Shown piece by piece: positions 8,388-16,754 of a stretch of 64,000 nt of DNA (its first letter is position 1; each line of letters starts with the position of its first letter). This stretch comes from Bacillota bacterium (lineage in GTDB: Bacteria > Bacillota > Bacilli > Paenibacillales > Paenibacillaceae). Where the stretch lies: positions 55,799 to 119,798 of the forward strand of contig JAEWPC010000088.1 of the NCBI GenBank assembly GCA_023460795.1, read 5' to 3'. The notes beneath the pieces were generated by a model. That model was not told where the DNA came from. It ran no database searches and saw only the letters and a program-made list of their open reading frames with translations. The translations under genes were made by a program, and so were the position numbers.

Positions 8388-9030
8388 ACAGCTTCTGCAA
8401 TTGCCGGACCATGTCCTCGGGTTCCATCCGATTCATGAAATCGGTATCCACGTAAGCATGGCGAATCCTTCCGCTCGTATCGATGATATAGGTCGCCGGA
8501 ACGGGCAGCACCCAGCGATCGGATCGATTGTATTCCGCAAGATCGAGCTTAATCGTATCCGTGTAGGTCTCGATCAAGTAATCGGGCAATTCGAATAGCA
8601 AGCCGAAGCTGCGGGCGACCTTGCCGTCAGGGTCGCTCAGCACGGGGAACGTCAACTGCTCCTTCTCCGACTGGGTCATCGATTTATCCGGGCTTTGCGG
8701 CGAAATCGCGATTAGAGTGCCGCCGACTTGCTCGATCATAGGCAGTACCTGCTGGCAACCGCGAAGCTGGATGTTGCAGAACGGACACCAGGCGCCGCGG
8801 TAGAAGACCAACACGACGGGGCCTTGGGCGAGCGCCTCGTATAAGGTTACGGTCTCGCCGAGCGGATTTTCCAACGAGAAATTCGGCGCTGCGTCTCCCT
8901 CTCTTAACCCGTAGACGATGCCGGACCCCTGTAGCTCCTTCACTTGCCGAAGAATGCTCGTCTGAGCGTCGGCAGGCAGTCTAACGGTAAAACCAACCTT
9001 CGCTTGATCCAATTGTTCTTGGATGGACAT
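8386..9030 (-). CDS. AhpC/TSA-family peroxiredoxin-like protein
   Basis: A 214-residue thioredoxin-fold protein. The core is about 42-205, and the active-site loop YRGAWCPFCN carries C82 and C85. A CxxC in this position occurs in the peroxiredoxin-like family that reduces peroxides or disulfides with thioredoxin-type partners. A start inside a longer frame was chosen at MSIQEQL, which has AGGAG upstream; the extension would run through the operator region. The gene is divergent from a TetR regulator with a palindromic operator between them, so it is probably repressed by that regulator and induced by electrophiles or oxidants. Confidence 0.87.
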   Translation of the reverse strand: MSIQEQLDQAKVGFTVRLPADAQTSILRQVKELQGSGIVYGLREGDAAPNFSLENPLGETVTLYEALAQGPVVLVFYRGAWCPFCNIQLRGCQQVLPMIEQVGGTLIAISPQSPDKSMTQSEKEQLTFPVLSDPDGKVARSFGLLFELPDYLIETYTDTIKLDLAEYNRSDRWVLPVPATYIIDTSGRIRHAYVDTDFMNRMEPEDMVRQLQKL

Positions 9031-9060
9031 GGTTGCCTTCACTCCTCTACTCCGGATAAA

Positions 9061-9078
9061 AGATACCGATCGGTCTCT
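9061..9078. promoter_or_regulatory. TetR-type operator
   Basis: The perfect palindrome ACCGATCGGT (9065-9074) extends to an 18-bp near-palindrome, AGATACCGATCGGTCTCT. It lies between the divergent peroxiredoxin and TetR genes and overlaps the peroxiredoxin 5' region. ACCG/CGGT half-sites are common in operators of YxaF/LmrA/NemR-like repressors. Confidence 0.6.
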
Positions 9079-9166
9079 TAAGAGTAACACAAATCCAATC
9101 ATTGGCAAGTGGCGGGCTTATAATTTGTTATAATGGGTTATCGAAAGTCGGCGTGCGGAGGGGCTT

Positions 9167-9772
9167 ATGAGAAAAGGGGACAAGACGCGGGAACACATTA
9201 TTATGAAATCGGCGGAGCTATTCAACCGGCAAGGCTTCGCAGGCTCGTCGTTAAACCATATCATCGAAGCTGCCGGCATCCAGAAAGGCGGCATCTACCG
9301 TCACTTCGGCAGCAAGGACGAAATCGCCCTTGAAGCCTACCAATATGCGACGCGCCGGGTGGGCGAACGATTCGACGAAGCGCTGGGCAACGAGACATCC
9401 TCCGCCGGCAAATTGTTGGCGTTCTTCCGAGTGTACGAGAACGTCGTGGACGATCCCCCGTTTATCGGCGGATGTCCGATGCAGAACACGGCCGTCGAGA
9501 GCGATGACACTCACCCCTTGTTGCGCCGCAGAGCCCAGCAAAGTTTAGAGGCTTCTTTGGATAGAATGACAAGTATTATCGCCGAAGGTATTCGAAGCGG
9601 CGAGTTCAAGCCGGACGTGGACGCGGAGGCGCTGGCTACGTTCGCTTTCTCCTTGCTAGAGGGCGGCATCTTGCTCAGCAAGCTCGAGGGAAGCAATCGG
9701 CATATGAAGATGAATATGGCGAGCTTCGCGGCGTATTTGAAGCAATGCTCCGTTCAAGAAGACACCTGTTAA
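9167..9772 (+). CDS. TetR/AcrR-family repressor, YxaF/LmrA-like
   Basis: A 201-residue regulator. The N-terminal helix-turn-helix (about 8-55) contains FAGSSLNHIIEAAGIQKGGIY and then the YRHFGSKDEI motif that defines the family. The ligand-binding half contains GGCPMQNTAVE; a cysteine in this motif is typical of YxaF/QacR-like regulators and, in NemR, senses electrophiles. It is divergent from the peroxiredoxin gene and probably represses it and itself through the palindrome at 9061. Ligand unknown. Confidence 0.92.
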   Translation: MRKGDKTREHIIMKSAELFNRQGFAGSSLNHIIEAAGIQKGGIYRHFGSKDEIALEAYQYATRRVGERFDEALGNETSSAGKLLAFFRVYENVVDDPPFIGGCPMQNTAVESDDTHPLLRRRAQQSLEASLDRMTSIIAEGIRSGEFKPDVDAEALATFAFSLLEGGILLSKLEGSNRHMKMNMASFAAYLKQCSVQEDTC

Positions 9773-9773
9773 G

Positions 9774-9793
9774 AAGACGAGGCGTCTTTTTCT
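9774..9793 (+). terminator. Intrinsic terminator
   Basis: Six-base arms AAGACG/CGTCTT with a three-base loop and a T-run. It ends the TetR gene. Confidence 0.75.
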
Positions 9794-9802
9794 TACTCCA
9801 GC

Positions 9803-9845
9803 CTAATCCCCAATTAATACGCGGTTAACATAGGCTCGATATGAT
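9803..9845 (+). promoter_or_regulatory. Pho-box-like promoter (11-bp direct repeats)
   Basis: Hexamers CTAATC (9803), TTAATA (9814), TTAACA (9825) and TCGATA (9836) recur at exactly 11-bp steps, followed by a TATGAT -10 at 9840. Repeats of TT(A/T)A(C/T)A every 11 bp are how PhoP recognises Pho-regulon promoters in Bacilli. The same core ATTAATACGC reappears at 50913. PhoP control is inferred. Confidence 0.5.
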
Positions 9846-9875
9846 GGGGTAAAATAGGACAAGGGAGTAATCGAA

Positions 9876-10118
9876 ATGGCGACTATGATGACCGCAATGC
9901 CCGAATACCGAATCAGCGATAGCGAGACGATGCAGAACAAGCTGACGTACCAAATTCGCACGGGAAACCTCGGCGATAGCGACTTGAATCGTCTTCAGCA
10001 ACAATGCACGAACGAGCTTCATCAATTGCGCTCCGAGCTAGACGATCTGCTGCGGGAGCTGCGCGACATCGCCGACCGGCTCGGCGGACTCGAAATCAGG
10101 TATAGCATCGCAGCCTAA
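9876..10118 (+). CDS. Small coiled-coil protein, unknown function
   Basis: An 80-residue soluble protein with a clear ribosome binding site (AAGGGAG) 9 bases before the ATG. Residues about 35-70 form an amphipathic, Leu-rich helix with many charged residues (LHQLRSELDDLLRELRDIADRL), predicted to be a coiled coil. There is no signal peptide or membrane segment. It stands alone between a Pho-box-like promoter and a terminator whose stem begins inside the coding sequence, so expression under phosphate limitation is a reasonable guess. No family was recognised. Confidence 0.65.
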   Translation: MATMMTAMPEYRISDSETMQNKLTYQIRTGNLGDSDLNRLQQQCTNELHQLRSELDDLLRELRDIADRLGGLEIRYSIAA

Positions 10119-10139
10119 GAGGGCCGTGGTGCTTTTTTT
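10104..10139 (+). terminator. Intrinsic terminator overlapping a stop codon
   Basis: The left arm AGCATCGCAGCC pairs (11 of 12 positions, G-U included) with GGCCGTGGTGCT, followed by seven T. The left arm encodes the last codons of the small coiled-coil protein, so the hairpin spans its stop. Confidence 0.75.
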
Positions 10140-10245
10140 ATTGCGCATACTAGATAAGGTCGCCATGCATAAAGGATGGTTTACCCGATAAACAAAGTCT
10201 GATAGTCTAGAAGGGTCGTACATCCGAGAGATGGAGGGAACATCA

Positions 10246-11106
10246 ATGACCAATCAAGCGAAGAAAGTCGTCGTAACCGGCGGAAGCGGCATGCTGGGCA
10301 AATGGGTCGTTAAGCATTTCGTGGAGCATGGCTACGAGGTACTCAACGTCGATACGCGCCAACCGGAGGAGCCAATCTGTCCGACGCTGATCGTGGATCT
10401 TCAAGATTTAGGCCAAACGTATGGCGCGCTGGCCGGCGCGGATGCGGTTGTACATATGGCGGCGATTCCGCGGGCGGGAATGGTTCCGCCCGAGGTTACG
10501 TTCCGCAACAACGTCATGTCGACTTACAACGTGCTGGAAGCGGCATCGGGGCTAGGCATTAAGAAAGCGGTCATCGCTTCCAGCGAGTCCTCGTACGGAA
10601 TCTGCTTCGCCGTTCATCCGTTCGGCCCCCAATACGTGCCGATGGATGAGGAGCACCCGCAGCTTCCTCAGGACAGCTACGGCTTGTCCAAGATCGTGAA
10701 CGAGCAGACCGCGGATATGTTCCATCGCAGATCCGGCATCCAAGTCGTGTCGTTCCGTCTGGGCAACGTGATTCCGCCGGAGTGGTACGAGCGGTTCCCG
10801 TCGTGGATCAACCATCCGGAAGAGCGCGAACGGATTCTATGGAGCTACATCGATACGCGCGATGCGGCGGAAGCTTGCCGCTTGGCGATCGAGGCGGACG
10901 GATTAGGCTCGGTGGCGCTTAACCTGGGGTCGGACGAGACGAGCATGGCGATTCCGAGCCGCGAGCTGATGGCCGCCCGTTATCCGGAAACGACGGATTT
11001 CCGCGCGCCGCTCGAGGGGCACGAAGCGTTGCTGAATAGCGAGAAAGCGATGAGGCTGCTCGGTTGGAAGCCGAAGTACAGATGGCGCGAACAGCTGGGG
11101 AAGTAA
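10246..11106 (+). CDS. NAD-dependent epimerase/dehydratase (extended SDR)
   Basis: A 286-residue extended short-chain dehydrogenase/reductase. The Rossmann dinucleotide motif is TGGSGMLG near the N-terminus, and the catalytic S and Y-x-x-x-K are in ASSESSYG and YGLSKIV (about residues 117 and 150). Family members epimerise, dehydrate or reduce nucleotide sugars or related carbonyls. The second ATG was chosen because GGAGGG lies 8 bases upstream of it; the first ATG overlaps that ribosome site. It is followed 34 bases later by an EamA transporter, possibly the same operon. Substrate unknown. Confidence 0.88.
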   Translation: MTNQAKKVVVTGGSGMLGKWVVKHFVEHGYEVLNVDTRQPEEPICPTLIVDLQDLGQTYGALAGADAVVHMAAIPRAGMVPPEVTFRNNVMSTYNVLEAASGLGIKKAVIASSESSYGICFAVHPFGPQYVPMDEEHPQLPQDSYGLSKIVNEQTADMFHRRSGIQVVSFRLGNVIPPEWYERFPSWINHPEERERILWSYIDTRDAAEACRLAIEADGLGSVALNLGSDETSMAIPSRELMAARYPETTDFRAPLEGHEALLNSEKAMRLLGWKPKYRWREQLGK

Positions 11107-11140
11107 CCGATAACGGAGCCGGCGGAGAAGGTGCGCCATC

Positions 11141-12037
11141 ATGAGTTACGTGCTGCTCATGTTGGCGACGCTCGCCTGGAGTTTCGTCGGCGTGCTCGTC
11201 AAGACGGCGTCGACGATGGCGGATAGCGCCGTGATCACCTTCGCGCGGTTCTTCTTCGGCGTCGTTTGCCTGGTCCTGTACCTGTTCATTCGTGACGGCA
11301 AAGTGCAGATCCGGTTGGGCATGAAATGGATATGGATCGGAGCGGCGGGCAAAGCGATCAACTATATCTTCGAGAATCTTGCCCTCAAGATCGGTTACTC
11401 TTACGGCAATATTCTCGTGCAGCCCGTGCAGACCGTCGTATTGCTTCTCGCGGCCGGTTGGCTGTTCAAGGAGAGCATATCGACGAGGGGCTGGCTGGCG
11501 GCTTCGCTGTGCGTCGTCGGCGTACTCGTAGTCGGTTGGAACGGCACGCCGCTGGACGAGCTTGCGGAAGGCGGCGGCTTGACGACGCTGCTGTTCACGT
11601 TCGCCGGAATCGGCGCGGCCGTACACGTGTTAAGCCAGCGCATGCTGCTGAAGACGATGGACAACGGCAACATGAACTTGTCCGTCTTCTTGGTCAGCAC
11701 GATTCTGGTGTCGGCTCCGCTTCCGGTCTACTCCCACGGCTTTATCGGCCCGGCGTCCGTCTGGGCATGGGGAGCGCTTATCCTGCTCGGCATCATTACG
11801 GGGCTTAGCTTCTTCTGGTTCGCCGAAGCAATCAAGAAAATCCCGTTCGCGATCGTCGCGATCGTCGGCAACAGCACGGTTCTATTCACGGTGCTATGGG
11901 CGTACTTATTCTTCCGCGATCCGATCACCGTCTACATTATCGGCGGTACGCTCATCTTCGTGGCCGGATTCCTGCTGTTCAACTTCCCGGCTCGAAGGAA
12001 GAACTCTATCGTTGACGATCAAAGCCATCCCGCGTAG
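11141..12037 (+). CDS. EamA/DMT-superfamily transporter
   Basis: A 298-residue membrane protein with about ten hydrophobic helices in two repeats of five, the layout of the drug/metabolite transporter superfamily. The helix-end motifs around TFARFFFGVVCLVLYLF and VGNSTVLFTVLWAYLFF correspond to the paired EamA domains. It probably moves a small metabolite or amino acid across the membrane; the substrate cannot be read from sequence. The gene follows the epimerase by 34 bases and is closed by a strong terminator, suggesting a two-gene operon. Confidence 0.9.
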   Translation: MSYVLLMLATLAWSFVGVLVKTASTMADSAVITFARFFFGVVCLVLYLFIRDGKVQIRLGMKWIWIGAAGKAINYIFENLALKIGYSYGNILVQPVQTVVLLLAAGWLFKESISTRGWLAASLCVVGVLVVGWNGTPLDELAEGGGLTTLLFTFAGIGAAVHVLSQRMLLKTMDNGNMNLSVFLVSTILVSAPLPVYSHGFIGPASVWAWGALILLGIITGLSFFWFAEAIKKIPFAIVAIVGNSTVLFTVLWAYLFFRDPITVYIIGGTLIFVAGFLLFNFPARRKNSIVDDQSHPA

Positions 12038-12050
12038 GGATGGCTTTTAT
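12021..12050 (+). terminator. Intrinsic terminator
   Basis: Arms AAGCCATCCC and GGGATGGCTT around a five-base loop, followed by TTATAT. The stem begins inside the end of the EamA gene. Confidence 0.85.
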
Positions 12051-12063
12051 ATGCCGGGCTTAT

Positions 12064-12303
12064 TTATTTTTTTGGAAAACCGTATACAAGGAGAATGATT
12101 CCGATGAATGTAAGGATAGGCACGAATATATTATCAAAGAAGCCTGCGATGTGAATTTTCGGCCTATGATCGATGTGTTGTTCGTACAGGGCGACGATTT
12201 CATGGCTGCGAGCGATCAAAGATCCCACCCGTTCGATAGCATAAATGACTCCGGCGGATATTAAGAAAGCCGATCCAAGCTTGCGGTATAGGTCGTTCCC
12301 CAT
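12064..12303 (-). CDS. Small two-helix membrane protein, unknown
   Basis: A 79-residue protein with one hydrophobic helix near the N-terminus (about 8-28) and another at the C-terminus (about 53-74, ending FPKK). The loop between them is His/charge-rich (HEIVALYEQHIDHRPKIHI). A start at MGNDLYRK is preferred because GAGGAGGTG lies upstream; the longer version begins inside that ribosome site. It is convergent with the EamA gene. Function is not recognised; the size and layout fit a small membrane regulator or sporulation-type membrane peptide. Confidence 0.6.
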   Translation of the reverse strand: MGNDLYRKLGSAFLISAGVIYAIERVGSLIARSHEIVALYEQHIDHRPKIHIAGFFDNIFVPILTFIGIILLVYGFPKK

Positions 12304-12435
12304 GAGATAGCTGCACCTCCTCATTCTTACGGTTATTTACTGCTCCTCCATCACAAACTTTATCATACTCTTTCTCATAAAGCTGTAACCGGCATGTGGT
12401 ATAGTGATAGAAAATGAACGAAATGAGGGCTGTGC

Positions 12436-12951
12436 ATGCGAACGCGTCCATCGAACGAAGAGTATAACGAGTATTTTCAGAGATACGTCGATTTGGTTCC
12501 CGAAGGGGATATCCGCCAAGTGCTGGAGCAATCCCTGAAGACGACGGCCGAGTTGTTCGGGTCCTTCTCGGACGATCAAGGCAACTATCGTTACGCGCCG
12601 GACAAGTGGAGCCTGAAAGAAGTGCTCGGCCACATAACGGACAACGAACGGATCATGAGCTACCGGGCGCTCCGCATCGCGAGAGGCGACAAGACTCCGC
12701 TGGCCGGATACGACGAGAATGCGTTCATCAGCAACTCTTCGTTTGGCGGGCTGTCCCTAGCCGCAATCGTGGAAGATTACGCAGCCGTGCGCCGGGCGAC
12801 GCTCTCGTTGCTGGCCGGTATTTCCGAGGAGGCATGGACCAGAACCGGGGTCGTTAGCGGCAAAGAGTCATCCGCGCGGGCGTGGTTTTACATTCTGGCA
12901 GGCCATGAGCTCCACCACTTGAACGTGGTCCGGGAAAGATATTTGAGATAG
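12436..12951 (+). CDS. DinB/YfiT-like putative metal-dependent protein
   Basis: A 171-residue four-helix-bundle protein of the DinB superfamily. The three expected metal-ligand histidines can be seen: one in VLGHITDNER (near residue 67) and two in the C-terminal GHELHHLNVV. WSLKEVLGHI and the final HHL segment are family hallmarks. Many members are Zn- or Ni-binding thiol S-transferases that use bacillithiol. Its gene ends 4 bases before a glutathionyl-hydroquinone reductase-like gene, which fits a shared role in thiol-dependent detoxification. It is one of three DinB proteins in the window. Confidence 0.85.
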   Translation: MRTRPSNEEYNEYFQRYVDLVPEGDIRQVLEQSLKTTAELFGSFSDDQGNYRYAPDKWSLKEVLGHITDNERIMSYRALRIARGDKTPLAGYDENAFISNSSFGGLSLAAIVEDYAAVRRATLSLLAGISEEAWTRTGVVSGKESSARAWFYILAGHELHHLNVVRERYLR

Positions 12952-12955
12952 GGTG

Positions 12956-13945
12956 ATGAGCGTGAGCACCGAAATTCGCAAGGACGGTTCCTTCAACCGG
13001 CAAGTCAATCGCTTCACGACGCCTTTCGGAGAAGGGCCGGGAGAGCTTCCCGTTCGAGCGGGCAAGTATCGTCTCGTCTGGTGCGCGGCGTGCCCGTGGG
13101 CGCATCGCGCCGTCATCGTGCGTCGACTACTTGGCTTGGAGGACGCCATCAGCTTAGGGACGGTAAGTCCGATGAGGCCGAGAATCGGCCGCGTCGATTG
13201 GGAGTTCGCGCTGGACGCGGACGGCGTCGATCCCGTGCTGGGCGTTACATACATGAGCGAGCTGTACGCCAACTCAGACCCCGAATACGCGGGAAGACCG
13301 ACGGTGCCGGCGATGATCGATATTGAAACCCGTACCGTCGTGAACAACGACTATTTCAAATTGACCAATTCCTTCGAAACCGCATGGGCTCCGTTTCATA
13401 AGCACGATGCTCCGGATTTATATCCCGAGCCTTTGCGCGGTGGCATCGACGCGTTGAACGAGGTTATTTTCCATGAGGTGAATAACGGCGTCTACAAGTG
13501 CGGGTTCGCGCAGTCGCAAGAAGCTTACGAGCAGGCGTACGATACGTTGTTCGCCAGGCTGGACGATTTGGACAATCGGCTGTCGACGCGGCGCTTCTTG
13601 CACGGCGACTTCATTACGGACTCCGACGTCAGGCTCTATACCACGCTTGCCCGATTCGATGCCGCCTATTACAGCGGGTTCCGGACGAACCGCAATCTCC
13701 TGCGGGAATTCGCGCATCTGTGGGGCTATGCGCGCGATCTGTACCAGACGCCGGGCTTCGGCGATACGACCGATTTCGATGCAATCAAACGGCACTACTT
13801 CTTGTCCATCACCATTCATCCGGATAAACCGGAAGTCGCTATCCTGCCCAAAGGGCCGGATGCCGCGGCGTGGGATCATCCGCATGGGCGGGAACGGTTG
13901 AGCGGCCGGGACGACAAGTTTGTTAGAGGCGGTGGCGGGAGATGA
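12956..13945 (+). CDS. Glutathionyl-hydroquinone reductase-like (YqjG/ECM4 family)
   Basis: A 329-residue member of the Xi-class glutathione transferase family. The N-terminal thioredoxin domain carries the signature WCAACPWAHR with catalytic C46; an all-helical C-terminal domain (about 160-320) contains the conserved RFDAAYYSGFRTNR stretch. Such enzymes reductively remove thiols from quinone conjugates. Bacilli lack glutathione, so bacillithiol is the likely partner (inference). It sits in a three-gene run between DinB and GNAT genes, overlapping the latter by 4 bases. Start codons GTG 12953 and ATG 12956 are both possible. Confidence 0.88.
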   Translation: MSVSTEIRKDGSFNRQVNRFTTPFGEGPGELPVRAGKYRLVWCAACPWAHRAVIVRRLLGLEDAISLGTVSPMRPRIGRVDWEFALDADGVDPVLGVTYMSELYANSDPEYAGRPTVPAMIDIETRTVVNNDYFKLTNSFETAWAPFHKHDAPDLYPEPLRGGIDALNEVIFHEVNNGVYKCGFAQSQEAYEQAYDTLFARLDDLDNRLSTRRFLHGDFITDSDVRLYTTLARFDAAYYSGFRTNRNLLREFAHLWGYARDLYQTPGFGDTTDFDAIKRHYFLSITIHPDKPEVAILPKGPDAAAWDHPHGRERLSGRDDKFVRGGGGR

Positions 13946-14442
13946 AGCTGCGCGAGGCACGTTCTGAGGAGCTGACGCTCCTGCGGGAGATGAGAGTGGA
14001 GGCTTATTCGCCCTACTCCGAGCTGATTCCGGACGGACATTGGAGCGCGCTCAGGCAATCGCTGCAATCCGAGGCGGACCAGCTTCCCGGCGCCGAATTT
14101 ATCGTTGCGGAAATCGAGGGACGGCCCGCGGGCAGCGTCGTCTTGTTCCCTCCGAAGTCGGACGCGTATGACGGGCTTGCGGATGCGGTGGACTATCCGG
14201 AAATTCGGATGCTCGCCGTAGACGAGGCGTTTCGCGGCATAGGCGCGGCCTCGGCTTTGATCGAGGAGTGCGTCGCGCGTTCGCGGGCTAAAGGGTATCG
14301 GCGGATCGGCTTGCATACCGGCGAGTTCATGAAGCCGGCTATCAAGCTGTACGAGAGGCTAGGCTTCCAGCGCGTTCCCGAGCTCGACTTTCAACCGGCT
14401 GACGACGGCATTAACGTCCGGGCTTACCGACTGGACATCTAG
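13942..14442 (+). CDS. GNAT-family N-acetyltransferase
   Basis: A 166-residue GNAT-fold enzyme. Motif A, IRMLAVDEAFRGIGAASALIEECV (about 93-115), contains the acetyl-CoA pyrophosphate loop R-G-x-G-x-A, and the C-terminal KLYERLGFQRV is the usual final strand-helix of the family. It overlaps the upstream gene by ATGA, so translation is coupled. The acceptor substrate is unknown; the neighbours suggest detoxification. Confidence 0.9.
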   Translation: MKLREARSEELTLLREMRVEAYSPYSELIPDGHWSALRQSLQSEADQLPGAEFIVAEIEGRPAGSVVLFPPKSDAYDGLADAVDYPEIRMLAVDEAFRGIGAASALIEECVARSRAKGYRRIGLHTGEFMKPAIKLYERLGFQRVPELDFQPADDGINVRAYRLDI

Positions 14443-14461
14443 CGTTGCCGCACGGCGAATA

Positions 14462-14508
14462 AAGGGGCAGTCTCGAGAGGTCTTATCGACCCTCGGGACT
14501 GCCCCTTC
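14462..14508. terminator. Bidirectional intrinsic terminator
   Basis: Arms AAGGGGCAGTC and GACTGCCCCTT with an inner CGAGGG-type pairing. It serves the GNAT operon and the convergent sigma-factor operon. Confidence 0.85.
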
Positions 14509-14510
14509 GG

Positions 14511-15413
14511 TTACGCCAAATTCAAGTGCCGCAGCTTATCTGGATTACGGATGAGATAAATGTGATGAATGCGGTTGTCGCGGATGTCTAAGCTGACGAC
14601 CGTCGGGTACGGCTCGATCGGGCTTCTGAGCACGAAACCGAGCTGTCCGTTGATCTTCGCGAGGATGACTTCGCCTTGCGTTTCGCCTTTGGCCGCGAGA
14701 CCGAGAACGAAGGCGATCACGCGTTTGCTCGTCGTGATCGGATTGATCGCGGCGGACACTTTGCCTCCTCCGTCGGTATACAGGACGATATCCTCCGCCA
14801 TTAAAGCGAACAAACCCTCCATGTCTCCAGTGGCGGTCGCGTGAAGGAAGCGCATGACCAGCTGTTCGGAATGCGCGGTGTCCGGGAGCTCCGCGGGAGG
14901 TTCGTCTTGGATTTTACGCTTGAGACGACTGTATATCTTACGGCACCCGAGCGACGTCTTGCCTAGGAATTCGGCGATATCGCCGTAGTCGTACTCGAAC
15001 GCTTCGCGAAGGATGAAGACCGCTCTCTCCACGGGAGTCAGACGGTCCAGCAACACGAGGAACGCATACGAAATCGTATCCTCCAATACGACCGTCTGAA
15101 GCGGGTCCCCCTGACCGGCTGGGACGTCAACGCTCTGCACGAGCGGCTCCGGCAGCCACGGACCGACGTACACCTCGCGCTTCCTGCGGGCGGATTTCAG
15201 ATAGTCGAGACAGCGGTTCGTGACGGTCTTGCACAAGTAGGCCTTCAAGTTGTTCACTCGATTGCCGCCGTCGCTCTTGCCGTTCTCCATCTGCTGCGCG
15301 GTCAGGAACGTGTCCTGCACCAAATCTTCCGCGTCGGCGACCGAGCCTAACATTCGATAAGCGATAGATAATAGCAAGGGTCTATAGGATCGGTATACGG
15401 AATCAAGCTCCAC
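14511..15413 (-). CDS. ECF41-family RNA polymerase sigma factor (SigJ-like)
   Basis: A 300-residue ECF sigma factor with sigma2 (about 5-75, AYRMLGSVADAEDLVQDTF) and sigma4 (about 112-168) domains followed by a SnoaL/NTF2-like C-terminal domain. Three signatures of ECF group 41 are present: WLPEPL (86-91) in the linker, DGGGKV (214-219), and NPDKL (290-294) at the end. In this group the C-terminal domain replaces an anti-sigma factor. It starts with GTG and overlaps the upstream oxidoreductase by 11 bases. An oxidoreductase partner is one of the standard COE partners of ECF41 factors. Confidence 0.95.
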   Translation of the reverse strand: MELDSVYRSYRPLLLSIAYRMLGSVADAEDLVQDTFLTAQQMENGKSDGGNRVNNLKAYLCKTVTNRCLDYLKSARRKREVYVGPWLPEPLVQSVDVPAGQGDPLQTVVLEDTISYAFLVLLDRLTPVERAVFILREAFEYDYGDIAEFLGKTSLGCRKIYSRLKRKIQDEPPAELPDTAHSEQLVMRFLHATATGDMEGLFALMAEDIVLYTDGGGKVSAAINPITTSKRVIAFVLGLAAKGETQGEVILAKINGQLGFVLRSPIEPYPTVVSLDIRDNRIHHIYLIRNPDKLRHLNLA

Positions 15414-16719
15414 GAGTCATTCCTTCTTCTTCCAATCGTTTATTCGCTATTATACCTTCCGCTGCTTCTCTTGCGCTAGCTAGAGAGGCGTTAAGAAGCA
15501 TCCCTTCGGACCCGACCCAGTCGCCCGCGACGTACAGTCCAGGCCTTCCGGCGACGCTGACTCCGGGCCTGCCCGCCAAGCCGCCGCCCGAGGCGGTTAC
15601 TACGGCGTGGGATACTGTCATATGCGGCAAGTAACGGCTTTCCACGACGTGCTCGCGCCAACCCGGCTGAATTTGATCGAGATAATGCTCCAATTCGCGC
15701 TCGTCCTGGGCGGCATCAGACGGAACGCCGACCGGCAAATACTTCATGACGTGGATGACGGAACGCTGAGCATCGTCCGTTAATCGGGCAGAGGCCGAAT
15801 GGTTAGCGTAATACCATGGGTAATCCGCCCCCAAGGAGAATTTGGTCGCCGGCTGCGGCATGCCGGAGACGACAAGATCCAAGCATGCGGCGCGAATCGG
15901 CACTAGACGCTTGTAAATTTGAGCTTCCGACGGATCCAGCTCGGAGTCCAGGAGAGCCAGCGTCTCCGTCGGCCCTGCCGTGGACAATACGCTGCGTGCT
16001 TGCAGCTGCGTGCCGTCTTTAAGCTGCACCGTCATGTGAGGCGAACGGCCGGCAATCTCGCGAACGACCGAACTAGAGCGAATCGTAACCCCCGCACGCT
16101 GCGCTCGATTCTTAAGCTGGTCGACGATGGACTGCCAGCCGCCGTCCACGTACAGCACTTGGGCGATCTTGAGCTGATCGATCACCGCTCCGGCGCTCAC
16201 CAGCTCCGGCGCGTTACAGTACGAGGACACGCGGACGAGCGCCTGCAGGACGTTGCGTACACGCGGACTGGAGCAATGCGCATCAAGATACTCCTGCAGG
16301 GTGATGGCTTGAAGCTCGGAGGTATCGATTTTACGCAGGCGGGTGAAGAACCGAATGATCTGCGACTTCTCGGACCACTTCAGGAAGGAGCCCAGCATCA
16401 GTTTATAGAGAGGAACAACGGCCTCCTTGCCATCCGCGCCTTTTAAAACGAATTTCACGTTCTGACTGGGCGCGGCACCCGTAACGGTTACGCCGACTTC
16501 ATCCAGAATGCGAAGCGCGCTCTTATAGAGCGCATGAGGGCCAAGGTTCAAACGTGCGCCTGCCAGCTCTTGCGAGGCGGCCTTGCCGCCTGGCTGAACC
16601 CCCTTCTCCAACAGCAACACCCTTTGACCTGCCCTCGCCAAGTAGATCGATGCCGTCAGTCCGGCGGCGCCGGCCCCGATGACGACGACGTCCCACATCG
16701 TTTCATTGCCGTTACTCAT
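15403..16719 (-). CDS. FAD-dependent oxidoreductase, ECF41 target (COE-type partner)
   Basis: A 438-residue flavoprotein. The N-terminal VVVIGAGAAGLTASIYLARA is a classic GxGxxG FAD-binding motif followed by LLLEKG (E binding ribose); the C-terminal GLYVAGDWVGSEGMLLNASLASAREAA is the second FAD motif of amine-oxidase/phytoene-desaturase-like enzymes. Start ATG at 16719 is chosen because GGTGGAG lies upstream and because the ECF41 promoter at 16755-16781 falls inside the longer open frame. The substrate is unknown. It is the first gene of the operon with its sigma factor. Confidence 0.9.
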   Translation of the reverse strand: MSNGNETMWDVVVIGAGAAGLTASIYLARAGQRVLLLEKGVQPGGKAASQELAGARLNLGPHALYKSALRILDEVGVTVTGAAPSQNVKFVLKGADGKEAVVPLYKLMLGSFLKWSEKSQIIRFFTRLRKIDTSELQAITLQEYLDAHCSSPRVRNVLQALVRVSSYCNAPELVSAGAVIDQLKIAQVLYVDGGWQSIVDQLKNRAQRAGVTIRSSSVVREIAGRSPHMTVQLKDGTQLQARSVLSTAGPTETLALLDSELDPSEAQIYKRLVPIRAACLDLVVSGMPQPATKFSLGADYPWYYANHSASARLTDDAQRSVIHVMKYLPVGVPSDAAQDERELEHYLDQIQPGWREHVVESRYLPHMTVSHAVVTASGGGLAGRPGVSVAGRPGLYVAGDWVGSEGMLLNASLASAREAAEGIIANKRLEEEGMTRGA

Positions 16720-16754
16720 CGCGTATCTCCACCCTTTCCGGTCTTTGCATACAA

